Source: Stieleria mannarensis (GTDB taxonomy: Bacteria; Planctomycetota; Planctomycetia; Pirellulales; Pirellulaceae). From it: a DNA stretch of 64,000 nt. The translations under genes were made by a program, and so were the position numbers. Positions within the stretch are counted from its first letter, which is position 1. Every line of letters begins with the position of its first letter. Location of the stretch: contig NZ_JACEHH010000011.1 of NCBI RefSeq assembly GCF_014154935.1, forward strand, positions 151,157-215,156, given 5' to 3'. Positions 55,349-63,741 of the stretch are shown here, one piece after another. The notes beneath the pieces are model-generated. The model made no database searches, had not been told where the DNA came from, and saw only the letters and a program-made list of their open reading frames with translations.

Positions 55349-56698
55349 TCAGGAACCTGGTCCCGGCGCTGGGGCGGGCGCCGGCGGGGGCGAGGTTTCT
55401 TCGGCCGTGCTGAGCGACGCTTGCAAAAGTGGACTCCCTTCGGTCGACAATTCGGTCGGCGTCGGCGTCACCTCCGTGCCGGGACGAGCACGCTGTAATC
55501 CTTCCAACACAAACGTTTCGTCCTCCTGAAGCCCCTGCTGGACGACCGCCCAACCGTCGAGCTTTTGCCCCAGCGTGACCGGGCGGCGCTCGATCCGATT
55601 GTCTTGCCCGACAATCAACAGGAACGCTCCCGTCTGGCTTCGCGAAACGGCACGTTCGGGGACCAGCAAAGCCGACTCAAGTTTTGCAACCGGCAACCGG
55701 ATCATCACGAACATGCCAGGCAAGAGGCTCCGTTCGCTGTTGTCAAACACCGCGCGCATCGCAAGCGTTCCGGTTGATCCCTCGAATCCGGTTTGATCGA
55801 CGTACTCCAGGTTGCCCTGAATAAACTCGTTCTTTGTGATGTCACGTTGTAAATACACAGCGACCGACGACCACGCTTTCGGCCCGCTGCGATCGACTTC
55901 GCCGTCCGGCAACGATTCCATCAGTTCCAAGACCTGCCGATCGCTTAGGCTGAAGTTCGCGAAAACCTTTCGATGGTCAGTGACCGTCGCCATCGATGCC
56001 CCCACGTCGACCAGATTGCCCAGCTTGACCAGTGTTTTGCTGACCTGCCCGCTGATCGGTGCGCGGATGGTGGTGTACTGCAGGTCCAATTCGGCCTGGG
56101 CGAGCGTCGCCTCGGCTTGAAGTTCCTTGGCCTTCTCGGCTTTGACATTGGCCTTCGCGGCCTCGACGCGAGCCAGCACGGCATCGCGATCGGCCTCGGC
56201 GGCATCGAGTGCCGACTGCGATCCGGCCCCCGAATCGAACAGCCTCTTTTCTCGATCATACGTGCTGGTCGCATTCTTAACGTTCGCCTCGGCGGTGAGC
56301 AGCGACGACTCGGCGACCTGCACGGCGGCTTTGGCGGCTTCCACCGCGGCAGCCGCTGAATCTCGGACGGCACGGTAGGTGTCCGGTTCGATTTTGTAGA
56401 GTTCGTCGTCGGCCTGAACGTCTTGCCCAGGTTCGAACAGAATTTCTTCCACAAAGCCGCCGACTCGTGATCGGATCTCCGCCGATTCCACGGCCTCGGT
56501 CTGGCCGTTTTGTTCCAAGTACAAGGTCAGCGGCTGTCGGACCGGACGAGCGGTCGTAACGGTGGGCGGCGGCGGCGGGACGTACTCGTTACCTTTGTCT
56601 GAGCACCCGACAAAACACAACACCCATCCGACCAACGTCCAGTGAGCGATCCTCCAGTGGCTCGGTCGACAACCCGACGCTGTCAATCGCTGTTTCAT
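55349..56698 (-). CDS. RND efflux membrane-fusion lipoprotein (AcrA/MexE-like)
   Basis: The product is 449 residues. It bridges the inner-membrane pump and outer-membrane channel. A lipoprotein signal ends at C32 (FVGC), and is followed by PPPPPTVTTARP. The barrel-sandwich hybrid half starts at GQTEAVESAEIRSRVGGFV, and a long helical hairpin (about 115-190, AVEAAKAAVQVAE..., ADRDAVLARVEAAKANV) leads to TTIRAPISGQVSK. A beta-barrel and membrane-proximal domain follow (LLPGMFVMIRLPV, VPERAV). The C-terminus is Pro/Ala-rich (PPPAPAPAPG). It lies upstream of the permease gene in one operon. Confidence 0.94.
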   Translation of the reverse strand: MKQRLTASGCRPSHWRIAHWTLVGWVLCFVGCSDKGNEYVPPPPPTVTTARPVRQPLTLYLEQNGQTEAVESAEIRSRVGGFVEEILFEPGQDVQADDELYKIEPDTYRAVRDSAAAAVEAAKAAVQVAESSLLTAEANVKNATSTYDREKRLFDSGAGSQSALDAAEADRDAVLARVEAAKANVKAEKAKELQAEATLAQAELDLQYTTIRAPISGQVSKTLVKLGNLVDVGASMATVTDHRKVFANFSLSDRQVLELMESLPDGEVDRSGPKAWSSVAVYLQRDITKNEFIQGNLEYVDQTGFEGSTGTLAMRAVFDNSERSLLPGMFVMIRLPVAKLESALLVPERAVSRSQTGAFLLIVGQDNRIERRPVTLGQKLDGWAVVQQGLQEDETFVLEGLQRARPGTEVTPTPTELSTEGSPLLQASLSTAEETSPPPAPAPAPGPGS

Positions 56699-56806
56699 CG
56701 CGGTACTCTATTGAAAGCGGTACTCTATCGAAAAATGAACAGTCTTAGGGGCAGTGCCCATCGGTCCGCAACCTGAACGCGTTGGCCCCCGACACGACGC
56801 CCCGTC

Positions 56807-57055
56807 TCATTGCAGAGCCAGACGCAACGCTAAATACGGTACCAGATTGAACACCAGCACCAGGAGTTTGTAGTTCGCCAGAAAGCGAAAGTAGGCCTGT
56901 TGGAGCTCTCGTTTTTCCAGATGAAACCACTTCTGGTGCAGTCTTCCGATCGCATCGCCCCAAAATGCCAGCAGCCCGGCGGCTAAGGTTAACATGCCCA
57001 GATTGATCAGCGTGGACCAGCCCAAAGCCGCCAGCAACAGTTCCAGTGACGTCAT
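56807..57055 (-). CDS. Small DUF6868-like membrane protein
   Basis: The product is 82 residues with two hydrophobic segments (TLINLGMLTLAAGLLAFWG and NYKLLVLVFNLVPYLALRLAL) separated by a charged central helix (GRLHQKWFHLEKRELQQAYFRF). This matches a small conserved planctomycete/proteobacterial membrane family (DUF6868) of unknown function. An AGG site precedes ATG 57055. It is divergent from the potassium-channel gene by 105 bases. Confidence 0.75.
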   Translation of the reverse strand: MTSLELLLAALGWSTLINLGMLTLAAGLLAFWGDAIGRLHQKWFHLEKRELQQAYFRFLANYKLLVLVFNLVPYLALRLALQ

Positions 57056-57160
57056 GACGGGGTTTACCTCGGTTCGATTTGAAGTTCAATGATGCGGGTG
57101 CAAGGCCCGCTTCCACGTTGCCGCTTGCTGCCCCAACTTCGCCACTCCCTCTGATCGACG

Positions 57161-57853
57161 ATGTCCTCTACCAAACCCGCCCGGCGTCCTGATTTTTGGC
57201 GACGCAGCCATCTGGAACTGCTGATCGCGTTGCTGGCGATGTTTGTCGTGCAAAGCTTCGTGTCGCCCCACGACCGACTGCAACGCATCTTGCTCAACAT
57301 CATGTTCCTGATTGTAGTCTCTTCGGCAATCCGCTCGCTGTCGGGATCGAAGATCCGCATGTGGGCGACGATCGTTCTGGGAGTCGCGGCCTATGCCTTG
57401 TCCTGGGTGGATGAATTGCAGTCATCGAAATGGGTCACCGGCAGCGCCAATGCGTGCATCTTTGCCGTGTTTGTCTTGCTGATCAGCACTTTGGCGACAA
57501 CGGTATTCGGCAAGGGGCCGGTCGATGCCAACCGGATCGTCGGTGCGGTCTCGATCTACTTTCTGATCGGGCTGGCCTGGGCGTTCGTTTACGCGTTGAT
57601 CGAATTGATGTCACCGGGGTCCTTCAAGATGGCTTCCGGCGGACCGATCATCGAGACCCGGCCGGGGTTCGTGAACGAATTCATCTACTTCAGCAACGTC
57701 ACGCTGACCACACTCGGTTACGGCGACGTGATTCCCCTGACCTCGCCGGCGCGGATGTTTGCAACGCTGGAAGCCATGATCGGGCAACTTTATGTCGCGA
57801 TCGTGATCGCGCGGCTGGTCGGGCTGCAGATCTCTCAATCGGTCCGAGATTAA
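57161..57853 (+). CDS. Potassium channel family protein
   Basis: The product is 230 residues from ATG 57161. Hydrophobic segments: LLIALLAMFVVQSF, ILLNIMFLIVVSSAI, WATIVLGVAAYALSW, CIFAVFVLLISTLATTV, VSIYFLIGLAWAFVYALIEL, and a last helix YVAIVIARLVGL. The selectivity filter is TTLGYGDV, with the typical FSNVTLTTLGYG pore helix. There is no cytosolic RCK/TrkA domain and no Arg-rich S4, so it is probably a leak-type or simply gated channel. It acts in the inner membrane. It is divergent from the small membrane protein and convergent with the SHD1 gene. Confidence 0.9.
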   Translation: MSSTKPARRPDFWRRSHLELLIALLAMFVVQSFVSPHDRLQRILLNIMFLIVVSSAIRSLSGSKIRMWATIVLGVAAYALSWVDELQSSKWVTGSANACIFAVFVLLISTLATTVFGKGPVDANRIVGAVSIYFLIGLAWAFVYALIELMSPGSFKMASGGPIIETRPGFVNEFIYFSNVTLTTLGYGDVIPLTSPARMFATLEAMIGQLYVAIVIARLVGLQISQSVRD

Positions 57854-57867
57854 GCGTTGACGCGGTA

Positions 57868-58806
57868 CTAACGGCTGACCTTTCGCGTCGGGCCGACCGT
57901 GAATCCGGGGTATTGCTGGAGCGCGTTGAAGCGGGCTTGTCGGCTGTCGCGGCCCGGGACGACCACCCAGATCGGCGCGGCCATGTTTCCGTTGCCCGGG
58001 TACAGCGTGACTTCCCAGAAACTGGTCAGTCCGGCGTTGACGGCATTCATCGCCAGATTCGCGACGGCGATCTCGCGGCGGATCGCACGGTCGTGCTGCA
58101 TCGCCGCGGCCATCGATTGCAAACGAAATGCTTCGTCGTTTTTGGCGTCGTCATCCGTTTGCCCCTCGTCGCCGTGAGCGGCAAGCCATTCGTCCCAGCC
58201 GGCCTTGAGGATCTTCAGGCTTTCGTTGCTGAATAAGAAGAAGGGCACGGTGTATTCATTTCCATCGGCCAGCTCGATCACGACGCCTTCGATGTCAAAC
58301 ACCCGCGGTTGCCCCTTTTGCTGGACCAACCAAGATTCGAACTTGCGGTCGTCAACGTCTTCGATCCCTTCCAGGTGCTCCAGACTCTTTCGAATGATCA
58401 CCTGATAGACCGCAGGAAGCGATTTGTACTGGCGATCATTGACCCAGGACTTTGCGCGGCGTCGCTGCACGGTGACGGTTCGTTTGGTGTAATCGACGAT
58501 CCGGCCAACCAATCGATAGCCGTCTTTCATTGTCCAGGCTTGTTCCTTGTCCAAATTGGCTTCGGAAAGCGTTGCCGCCTCTTCGCTCTGCAAGTAATCC
58601 TTGTCGTCATCCGAGAGCACGTCGATCGGAAGCATGCCCATCTCGCCGTCCTCTCGCTGGACGACCACGTGTTCACCGTTAAAAGCGAACAGCTCCGCGT
58701 CGAGCGTGTACCTGCCAGTCTTGTCGGTCCACGTGCGCGCCTGAGCGACGCCGGTCAAACCGATGCATAGAAAGGTCATCACGATCACACGAAAAACAGG
58801 ATGCAT
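57868..58806 (-). CDS. SHD1-domain exported protein
   Basis: The product is 312 residues. GGAGAG lies about 9 bases before ATG 58806, and a signal peptide (VFRVIVMTFLCIGLTGVAQA) follows. The first mature 50 residues are a SHD1 module (RTWTDKTGRYTLDAEL, VVVQREDGEMGMLPIDVLSDDDK). A second SH3-like unit follows (GYRLVGRIVDYTKRTVTVQRRR). The C-terminal half is helical and unassigned. SHD1 proteins are abundant and secreted in planctomycetes; their binding targets are unknown. The next gene upstream (58845) is the ECF sigma factor on the same strand, 38 bases away, so the two may be co-transcribed. Confidence 0.88.
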   Translation of the reverse strand: MHPVFRVIVMTFLCIGLTGVAQARTWTDKTGRYTLDAELFAFNGEHVVVQREDGEMGMLPIDVLSDDDKDYLQSEEAATLSEANLDKEQAWTMKDGYRLVGRIVDYTKRTVTVQRRRAKSWVNDRQYKSLPAVYQVIIRKSLEHLEGIEDVDDRKFESWLVQQKGQPRVFDIEGVVIELADGNEYTVPFFLFSNESLKILKAGWDEWLAAHGDEGQTDDDAKNDEAFRLQSMAAAMQHDRAIRREIAVANLAMNAVNAGLTSFWEVTLYPGNGNMAAPIWVVVPGRDSRQARFNALQQYPGFTVGPTRKVSR

Positions 58807-58844
58807 GGCAAATCTCTCCAGAAAAGTAGTCGGCCACAGGCCCT

Positions 58845-59456
58845 CTAGGGTACTTCGTCGAGCGCCCGAAAGTAAGTGTCGACGCGAGTCAACGTTTCCC
58901 GCAACCGCAGCCGGGCCCGGGACAGCCGGCTCCGCACGGTGCCCAACGGGATCTGCATGATCTCGGCGATTTCTTGGTAAGAACGTTCTTCAAATTCACG
59001 CAACAGCAAGATCTGGCGGTGACGGGGTTCGATTTGGGCGAGCGCCTGACGCAGCATCACGACGCGTTCAAGCCGTTCCAGCGGGACGTGCGGCTGCGTC
59101 GATTCGGGTGCCGAGGCGTCCGAGTCGGCGCCGCTGGCTTCCAGACTGACCTCGTCGCAGCGGCGGCGGGAACGATTGACGCTGGTGTTGAGCGCGATTC
59201 GGTAAATCCAGGTGTACAGATGGCTGCGGCTCTTGAACCCCGCCAAGTGCTGAAACGCCTTGATAAACGTCTCCTGAACGACCTCTTCGGCATCGTGACC
59301 GCACCCGGTCCGCGCCAGCATGCTGGAAAACAAACGGTCTTGATACCGATCCACGAATTCGCGGAACGCCTGTTGCTCTCCCCCCAGCATCCGCTGGACC
59401 AGCTCGTGGTCCTCCGGCCGATCCGGTTGATCGGAGTTCGTCGCTCGGGTTGCCAT
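58845..59456 (-). CDS. ECF-type RNA polymerase sigma factor (RpoE-like)
   Basis: The product is 203 residues, a normal ECF length. Region 2: LFSSMLARTGCGHDAEEVVQETFIKAF with the core-binding and -10 recognition features, then FKSRSHLYTWIYRIALNT. Region 4: IEPRHRQILLLREFEERSYQEIAEIMQIPLGTVRSRLSRARLRL, a helix-turn-helix for -35 binding. No anti-sigma gene follows; the SHD1 gene lies downstream on the same strand. It is divergent from the second ECF gene at 59593 with 136 bases between. The stimulus is unknown. Confidence 0.94.
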   Translation of the reverse strand: MATRATNSDQPDRPEDHELVQRMLGGEQQAFREFVDRYQDRLFSSMLARTGCGHDAEEVVQETFIKAFQHLAGFKSRSHLYTWIYRIALNTSVNRSRRRCDEVSLEASGADSDASAPESTQPHVPLERLERVVMLRQALAQIEPRHRQILLLREFEERSYQEIAEIMQIPLGTVRSRLSRARLRLRETLTRVDTYFRALDEVP

Positions 59457-59592
59457 CGATTAAACTGCGTGGTGTGGGGTGCCTGGGAGTCGGTCACGGC
59501 GCTTCGGTTGCCGGGACTGACGCGGCGCCGCGTCCCACCGTCCGCAGAAAAAAACTGAAGTTTTCCGTTTTGGTTACGCAGGAGCCGTCCTC
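59457..59592. promoter_or_regulatory. Shared divergent control region of two sigma-factor genes
   Basis: The 136 bases separate two oppositely oriented ECF sigma genes, so both promoters must lie here or nearby. It holds an A/T-rich patch (near 59550-59570, with GAAAAAAACTGAAGTTTTCC) in otherwise G+C-rich sequence. No individual -35/-10 pair is called. Confidence 0.45.
59580..59584 (+). promoter_or_regulatory. Shine-Dalgarno AGGAG deciding a TTG start
   Basis: AGGAG stands 8 bases before TTG 59593. No ATG or GTG suits the sigma gene before its conserved region, so the site supports TTG initiation. Confidence 0.65.
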
Positions 59593-60162
59593 TTGGAAGA
59601 GATCTCGACCAGCGAACTGGTCAGCCAGGCCTGTTCAGGCAACCGTCGCTCGGCCGATCAATTGATCCAGCGGGTCTACGAACAATTGCGGACGCTGGCA
59701 GCAGAACTGCTGCGGCACGAGGCGCCGGCACACACGCTGCAGCCGACCGCGCTGGTCAACGAGGCTTACCTGCGGATGGTGGACCAGAACCGCGTCGATT
59801 GGAAAGGCACGGCGCACTTCTATGCCATCAGCGCCCGGATGATGCGACGCATCCTGGTCGATCACGCGCGCGGTAAGAAACGCGAGAAACGTGGCGGCGG
59901 CATGAAACGAATCGAGCTGGCCGAGGAACTTTGTGTCTGCGATCGGAACGAAGCAGAGGTGATCGCGGTCGACGACGCCATCAAAAAGCTCGCCTCATTG
60001 CAGCCGCGACACGCCGAAATCGTGGAATTGCGGTTCTTCGGCGGACTGACGGTGGCCCAAGTCGCCCAGGCACTGGGGGTTTCCAAGCGAACCGTCGAAT
60101 CGGATTGGACGTTCCTGCGCGCCTGGCTGCGGCGGGAACTCTCGGAGGCCGCCGAGACATGA
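59593..60162 (+). CDS. ECF sigma factor, Sig-70_X6 type (planctomycete)
   Basis: The product is 189 residues, started by TTG with AGGAG 8 bases upstream. The Sig-70_X6/TIGR02999-type features are LRTLAAELLRHEAPAHTLQPTALVNEAYLRM and ISARMMRRILVDHARGKKREKRGG in region 2, and LQPRHAEIVELRFFGGLTVAQVAQALGVSKRTVESDW as region 4. This type is characteristic of planctomycetes and often accompanies Ser/Thr kinases. Its stop codon overlaps the kinase start (ATGA), so the two proteins are translationally coupled. It is probably controlled by the kinase, directly or indirectly, but that is inference. Confidence 0.94.
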   Translation: MEEISTSELVSQACSGNRRSADQLIQRVYEQLRTLAAELLRHEAPAHTLQPTALVNEAYLRMVDQNRVDWKGTAHFYAISARMMRRILVDHARGKKREKRGGGMKRIELAEELCVCDRNEAEVIAVDDAIKKLASLQPRHAEIVELRFFGGLTVAQVAQALGVSKRTVESDWTFLRAWLRRELSEAAET

Positions 60163-61892
60163 AACCGGATGAGTTTCAAGACGCCCAGCAGGCCTTCTTG
60201 CAAGCCCTGAAGCAACCCGACGAACAACGCGAGCGTTTCCTGCGCGAGCACTGCCGATCGAATCGGGTGCGCGACGAGGCGCTGTCGCTGCTAAAATTCC
60301 ATCGCAACGAAACATTGCTCCCGGAAACCGCAACTTCGATGGACGCCCCGTCGCAAGATCTTGACCAAACCGCACAGTGGAACGGCGGACCAGAGCCGGT
60401 TCGGCCGGCACCGATCGAAGAACCGATCCGACAGTCTCCGCCGATCATCCGACGTGCGGACTTCGAATTATCGTCAGACCTGTCCGAACGGTTTTCCCAG
60501 TCCACCAATCAGCTGTTGCGCCATCGCTTGATCGCCGCAACCTACGTGCTGAGCGCGATGTTGGTGTTCGTCACCATCGTGGCCACCATCCTCGGTGAAC
60601 TGCACTGGGTGCGGTTGGGCGTCCGTGGTGTCACGCTGTCTTCGCTGGGCGTTTGTTGCTGGTTCCTCAAGACCCGGCGTGATTGTTCGCGTCCAATGCT
60701 CCGCGGGTTGGAATTGGTCATCATCGCCACGCCGCTGGTCGAATTAAGTTTGATCCAGTGGTTCAAATCAACGGAAATGCTGGTCCAAGGCCAGGCGATT
60801 CAGATCGAAGAGTTTCGTGCGATCGCGTTCGCCGCCGCGTCGGTCTACATCGCCGTTTATGGCATGTTTATCCCGTCCAATTGGCGACGCACGGCGGTCG
60901 TGACCGGTCTGATCGCGCTGTTGCCGACGGCCATTTCCCTCGTGCATCAATCCGTCCACACTTATCCGCCGGAAGTCCAGTGGATGAATTTCCTGAATCC
61001 CACGCTGATCCTGGCGATGGCGTTTACCGCGACGGTCGGTTCGGGAATCGTCCATCGCGTCCGCCGTGAAGCGGAATCGGCAAAGTACTACGGCCAGTAT
61101 CAATTGATCGAAGAAATCGGACGCGGCGGCATGGGCATCGTCTACCTGGGCAAACACCAAATGCTCAAACGGCCCGCCGCGATCAAACTGATCCGCGGCG
61201 AAGCGGCCGGCAGCCCCGATGCGATCACCCGGTTCGAACGCGAGGTCCAGGCGACGGCCACACTATCGCACTGGAACACGGTGCAGATCTACGACTATGG
61301 CATCACCGAATCGAATGATTTCTACTGCGTCATGGAATACCTCAGCGGCGTCACGTTGCAGCAACGATTGAATCGCCATCAGACGCTCGACCTGAAACCG
61401 TCCTTGGACATCGTCGTCCAGCTTTGCAACGGATTGGAGGAGGCTCACCACAAGGGGCTGGTGCATCGCGACATCAAACCGGCCAACGTTTTCCTGGCCG
61501 AAATCGGCGGGTTTCCGGATGTTGTCAAGTTGCTCGATTTCGGGCTGGTCGTCACCCGCGCGGAAACCGAAGGCGAAAACGCGGCCGTCGTCGGCGGGAC
61601 ACCCGCGTACATGTCACCCGAACAGATCCGCGGCGATTCCCTGGACGGGCGAAGCGATCTTTATGCGATCGGATGCGTGTTGATGGAGTGTCTGACAGGC
61701 TCGCCTCCCTTTCAAGCGTTCCGGGTTTCCGAGCTTGTCACCGCGCACCTGTTCCGAACGCCCGATCTGAATCCACTTGCCAAAGTCAACAGCGCGCTGC
61801 CGCAACTGTTGGAAAAGTGTTTGGCGAAAAAGGCGGACGATCGGTTTGCAGATGTCGCCGAACTGCGCGATGCCTGCCGTCGCTGGATGTGA
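60159..61892 (+). CDS. Membrane Ser/Thr protein kinase coupled to the sigma factor
   Basis: The product is 577 residues from ATG 60159, which overlaps the sigma stop by ATGA. The first 145 residues are cytosolic and hydrophilic, with many Glu and Arg. About six membrane helices follow (for example ATYVLSAMLVFVTIVATIL, VTLSSLGVCCWFL, AFAAASVYIAVYGMF). The Hanks-type kinase domain is C-terminal (about 310-577): GRGGMGIVY, K343 in AAIKLI, D438 in HRDIKPANV, and D460 in LDFGL. It is intact and probably active. Most planctomycete kinases place the domain at the N-terminus, so this order is less usual. No PASTA or other sensor is visible outside the membrane. Confidence 0.94.
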   Translation: MKPDEFQDAQQAFLQALKQPDEQRERFLREHCRSNRVRDEALSLLKFHRNETLLPETATSMDAPSQDLDQTAQWNGGPEPVRPAPIEEPIRQSPPIIRRADFELSSDLSERFSQSTNQLLRHRLIAATYVLSAMLVFVTIVATILGELHWVRLGVRGVTLSSLGVCCWFLKTRRDCSRPMLRGLELVIIATPLVELSLIQWFKSTEMLVQGQAIQIEEFRAIAFAAASVYIAVYGMFIPSNWRRTAVVTGLIALLPTAISLVHQSVHTYPPEVQWMNFLNPTLILAMAFTATVGSGIVHRVRREAESAKYYGQYQLIEEIGRGGMGIVYLGKHQMLKRPAAIKLIRGEAAGSPDAITRFEREVQATATLSHWNTVQIYDYGITESNDFYCVMEYLSGVTLQQRLNRHQTLDLKPSLDIVVQLCNGLEEAHHKGLVHRDIKPANVFLAEIGGFPDVVKLLDFGLVVTRAETEGENAAVVGGTPAYMSPEQIRGDSLDGRSDLYAIGCVLMECLTGSPPFQAFRVSELVTAHLFRTPDLNPLAKVNSALPQLLEKCLAKKADDRFADVAELRDACRRWM

Positions 61893-61910
61893 GGGCAGGC
61901 GGTCCACAAC

Positions 61911-61938
61911 CGTAGCGGAAACCGCCAAGGTTTTCGCA
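61911..61938 (+). repeat. Dispersed repeat family D, copy 2
   Basis: CGTAGCGGAAACCGCCAAGG followed by TTTTCGCA, just after the kinase stop codon. It matches 48554-48581, which also lies just after a gene. Confidence 0.65.
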
Positions 61939-62085
61939 AGTGCCCCCCACGCACGAACCCGATGACAGGCGATGGATCTTTGCCCGCAGCGGGCAGCGTG
62001 GGGCGACGCCGTGCCCCTCGCTCACGCGTCGCGTCTGGCGTGGGACCAAGGAACCAGATGAATCACAAGCCGTTGACGAATCCCG

Positions 62086-63741
62086 CTACGGCTTGGGCGT
62101 TTCACGGGACTTGAACATCGCCTTCAACGTTTCGGTTTGATCCGCCGTCCAGCCCTTGGGATCCGTCACCGCGATCCAGGCGTCGATGTAGCTAGACGGG
62201 GAATAATTGTGCCCATAGCCCAGCGGCACCGCGGTCGCAACCGGCAGGTCAAAGGCGACCTGCAACAACGTGACCAGCGGATACCATCGCAGGTGCGGTG
62301 ACACATCTGGGCCGCGCCGGTCGCCCAACCAATCGGGGCGATTCCATGCCAGATCGGGCGAAAACCAGACCATCGGATCACTGGCGTATTGCACATAGAC
62401 GCAGCGCATCGGCCCCCAAGGAGCGTCTGGATCGAGCGCATTGCGTTGCGACGTGAATCGTAAGATTCGGCTATCGCGAAACTCGGGCAGCCAAGCCGGT
62501 GTGCCTTCGTTTCGGTTCCGAACGATCAGCTTCCAGTTCTGGCTGGGAAACGGTGGGCCACTCCAGACGGCACCGTCGATCGGGTCTTCAAAAATCGTGA
62601 ACAGGTCCGCCGACACCTCCGAACCCAGCGACCCGAGGCTCAATCCGTGCAAGTAAAGTTTCGGGCGCGCGTCTTTGGGAAGCGTTTTCCAATACCCGTA
62701 AATCACTTCGAACAACGCCTCGGCCGATTCGATTGAACGCCGCGGGTCGACCAGGATCGTGATCCAGCTGGGCAGGTAGGAATACTGCGTGCTGACGATG
62801 GCCGAATCGCCGCCGTGCAAGTACTCCAGGGTGTCGACCGCCGACGGATCCAACCAACCGGTGCCGGTGGGCGTCGCGACGACCAAGACCGATCGTTCAA
62901 ACCCGCCCACTCGCTTGAGTTCACGCAGCGCCAGTTCGGCACGCTCCTGCGCCGTCGGTCGCGATCGCATGCCGACGTAGACGCGAATCGGTTGCTTCGC
63001 TTCGGCCCCGGTGACGGCCGCGATCTCCGCTTTGGTCGGACCGTCGCTCAGAAACCCTTTGCCCTGGCGGCCGATCGTCTCCCACGTCACCAGCGACGAA
63101 TCGCTGCCGGTCAGCATCGGATCGGTCGGTTTGCCGGTGTCGTCATCGACCAGTTGATCCATGTTCAAGAAAAACGCGTCGGCCGAGCGCAACAGACCGA
63201 CCGCGATGACATCGTTGGTCAAAAACAAAACCAGCAGAACGGCCGTCGTAAAACCGATTCCCTGGGCCATCCGCCGTGGCATCACTCGCTGTAGCTTGGC
63301 GGAAATAAAATGGCCACAACGCACAAACATTCGCCCACCTGCGATCAGGATGACGGCACACACGACCGCGATCAATGCCACGCGATACGGATACGCCGTT
63401 TCCAATCGCGGCATTTCCATCCGTTCGCGGATCGAATTCTGCCAAAACGTCATCCGCCACACGAAGGCCACACTGACGACGGCGACCAACGCGACCGTCA
63501 CACGTTTGGCGATCCGCTGCGTCTTTCCGGTCGGCTCACGCAGTTCAAAGAATCGATACAGCGTCAACACGGCGATGCCGACCCCGTAGCCGATCGCCAA
63601 CGAAAATCCGGACAAGATGCCCTGGACCCAGTAATTCCTGGGCAACAACGACGGCGTCAGCGAAGCCGCAAAAAACAACGTCGCAACGATCAGCCCGACA
63701 AACGAAAACGAATCCCAATAGTTTGCTAGTCGTTGCTTCAT
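62086..63741 (-). CDS. Membrane-anchored alpha/beta-hydrolase family protein (PF15420/PF10081 type)
   Basis: The product is 551 residues from ATG 63741. The N-terminal half (1-230) has several membrane helices (VGLIVATLFFAASLTPSLLP, GILSGFSLAIGYGVGIAVL, VALVAVVSVAFVW, VALIAVVCAVILIAGG, GFTTAVLLVLFLTNDVIAVGLL). The C-terminal half is an alpha/beta-hydrolase domain with RVYVGMRSRPTAQERAELALREL and the nucleophile S368 in LHGLSLGSLGSE. Order and motifs match the Abhydrolase_9 family. The reaction and substrate are unknown; the catalytic domain is expected outside or at the membrane. It is convergent with the kinase gene. Confidence 0.88.
   Translation of the reverse strand: MKQRLANYWDSFSFVGLIVATLFFAASLTPSLLPRNYWVQGILSGFSLAIGYGVGIAVLTLYRFFELREPTGKTQRIAKRVTVALVAVVSVAFVWRMTFWQNSIRERMEMPRLETAYPYRVALIAVVCAVILIAGGRMFVRCGHFISAKLQRVMPRRMAQGIGFTTAVLLVLFLTNDVIAVGLLRSADAFFLNMDQLVDDDTGKPTDPMLTGSDSSLVTWETIGRQGKGFLSDGPTKAEIAAVTGAEAKQPIRVYVGMRSRPTAQERAELALRELKRVGGFERSVLVVATPTGTGWLDPSAVDTLEYLHGGDSAIVSTQYSYLPSWITILVDPRRSIESAEALFEVIYGYWKTLPKDARPKLYLHGLSLGSLGSEVSADLFTIFEDPIDGAVWSGPPFPSQNWKLIVRNRNEGTPAWLPEFRDSRILRFTSQRNALDPDAPWGPMRCVYVQYASDPMVWFSPDLAWNRPDWLGDRRGPDVSPHLRWYPLVTLLQVAFDLPVATAVPLGYGHNYSPSSYIDAWIAVTDPKGWTADQTETLKAMFKSRETPKP

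Noticed and set aside
56745..57116. 123-codon minus-strand frame around the DUF6868-like gene
   Set aside because: It overlaps the smaller frame with two clear membrane helices and has no recognisable features.
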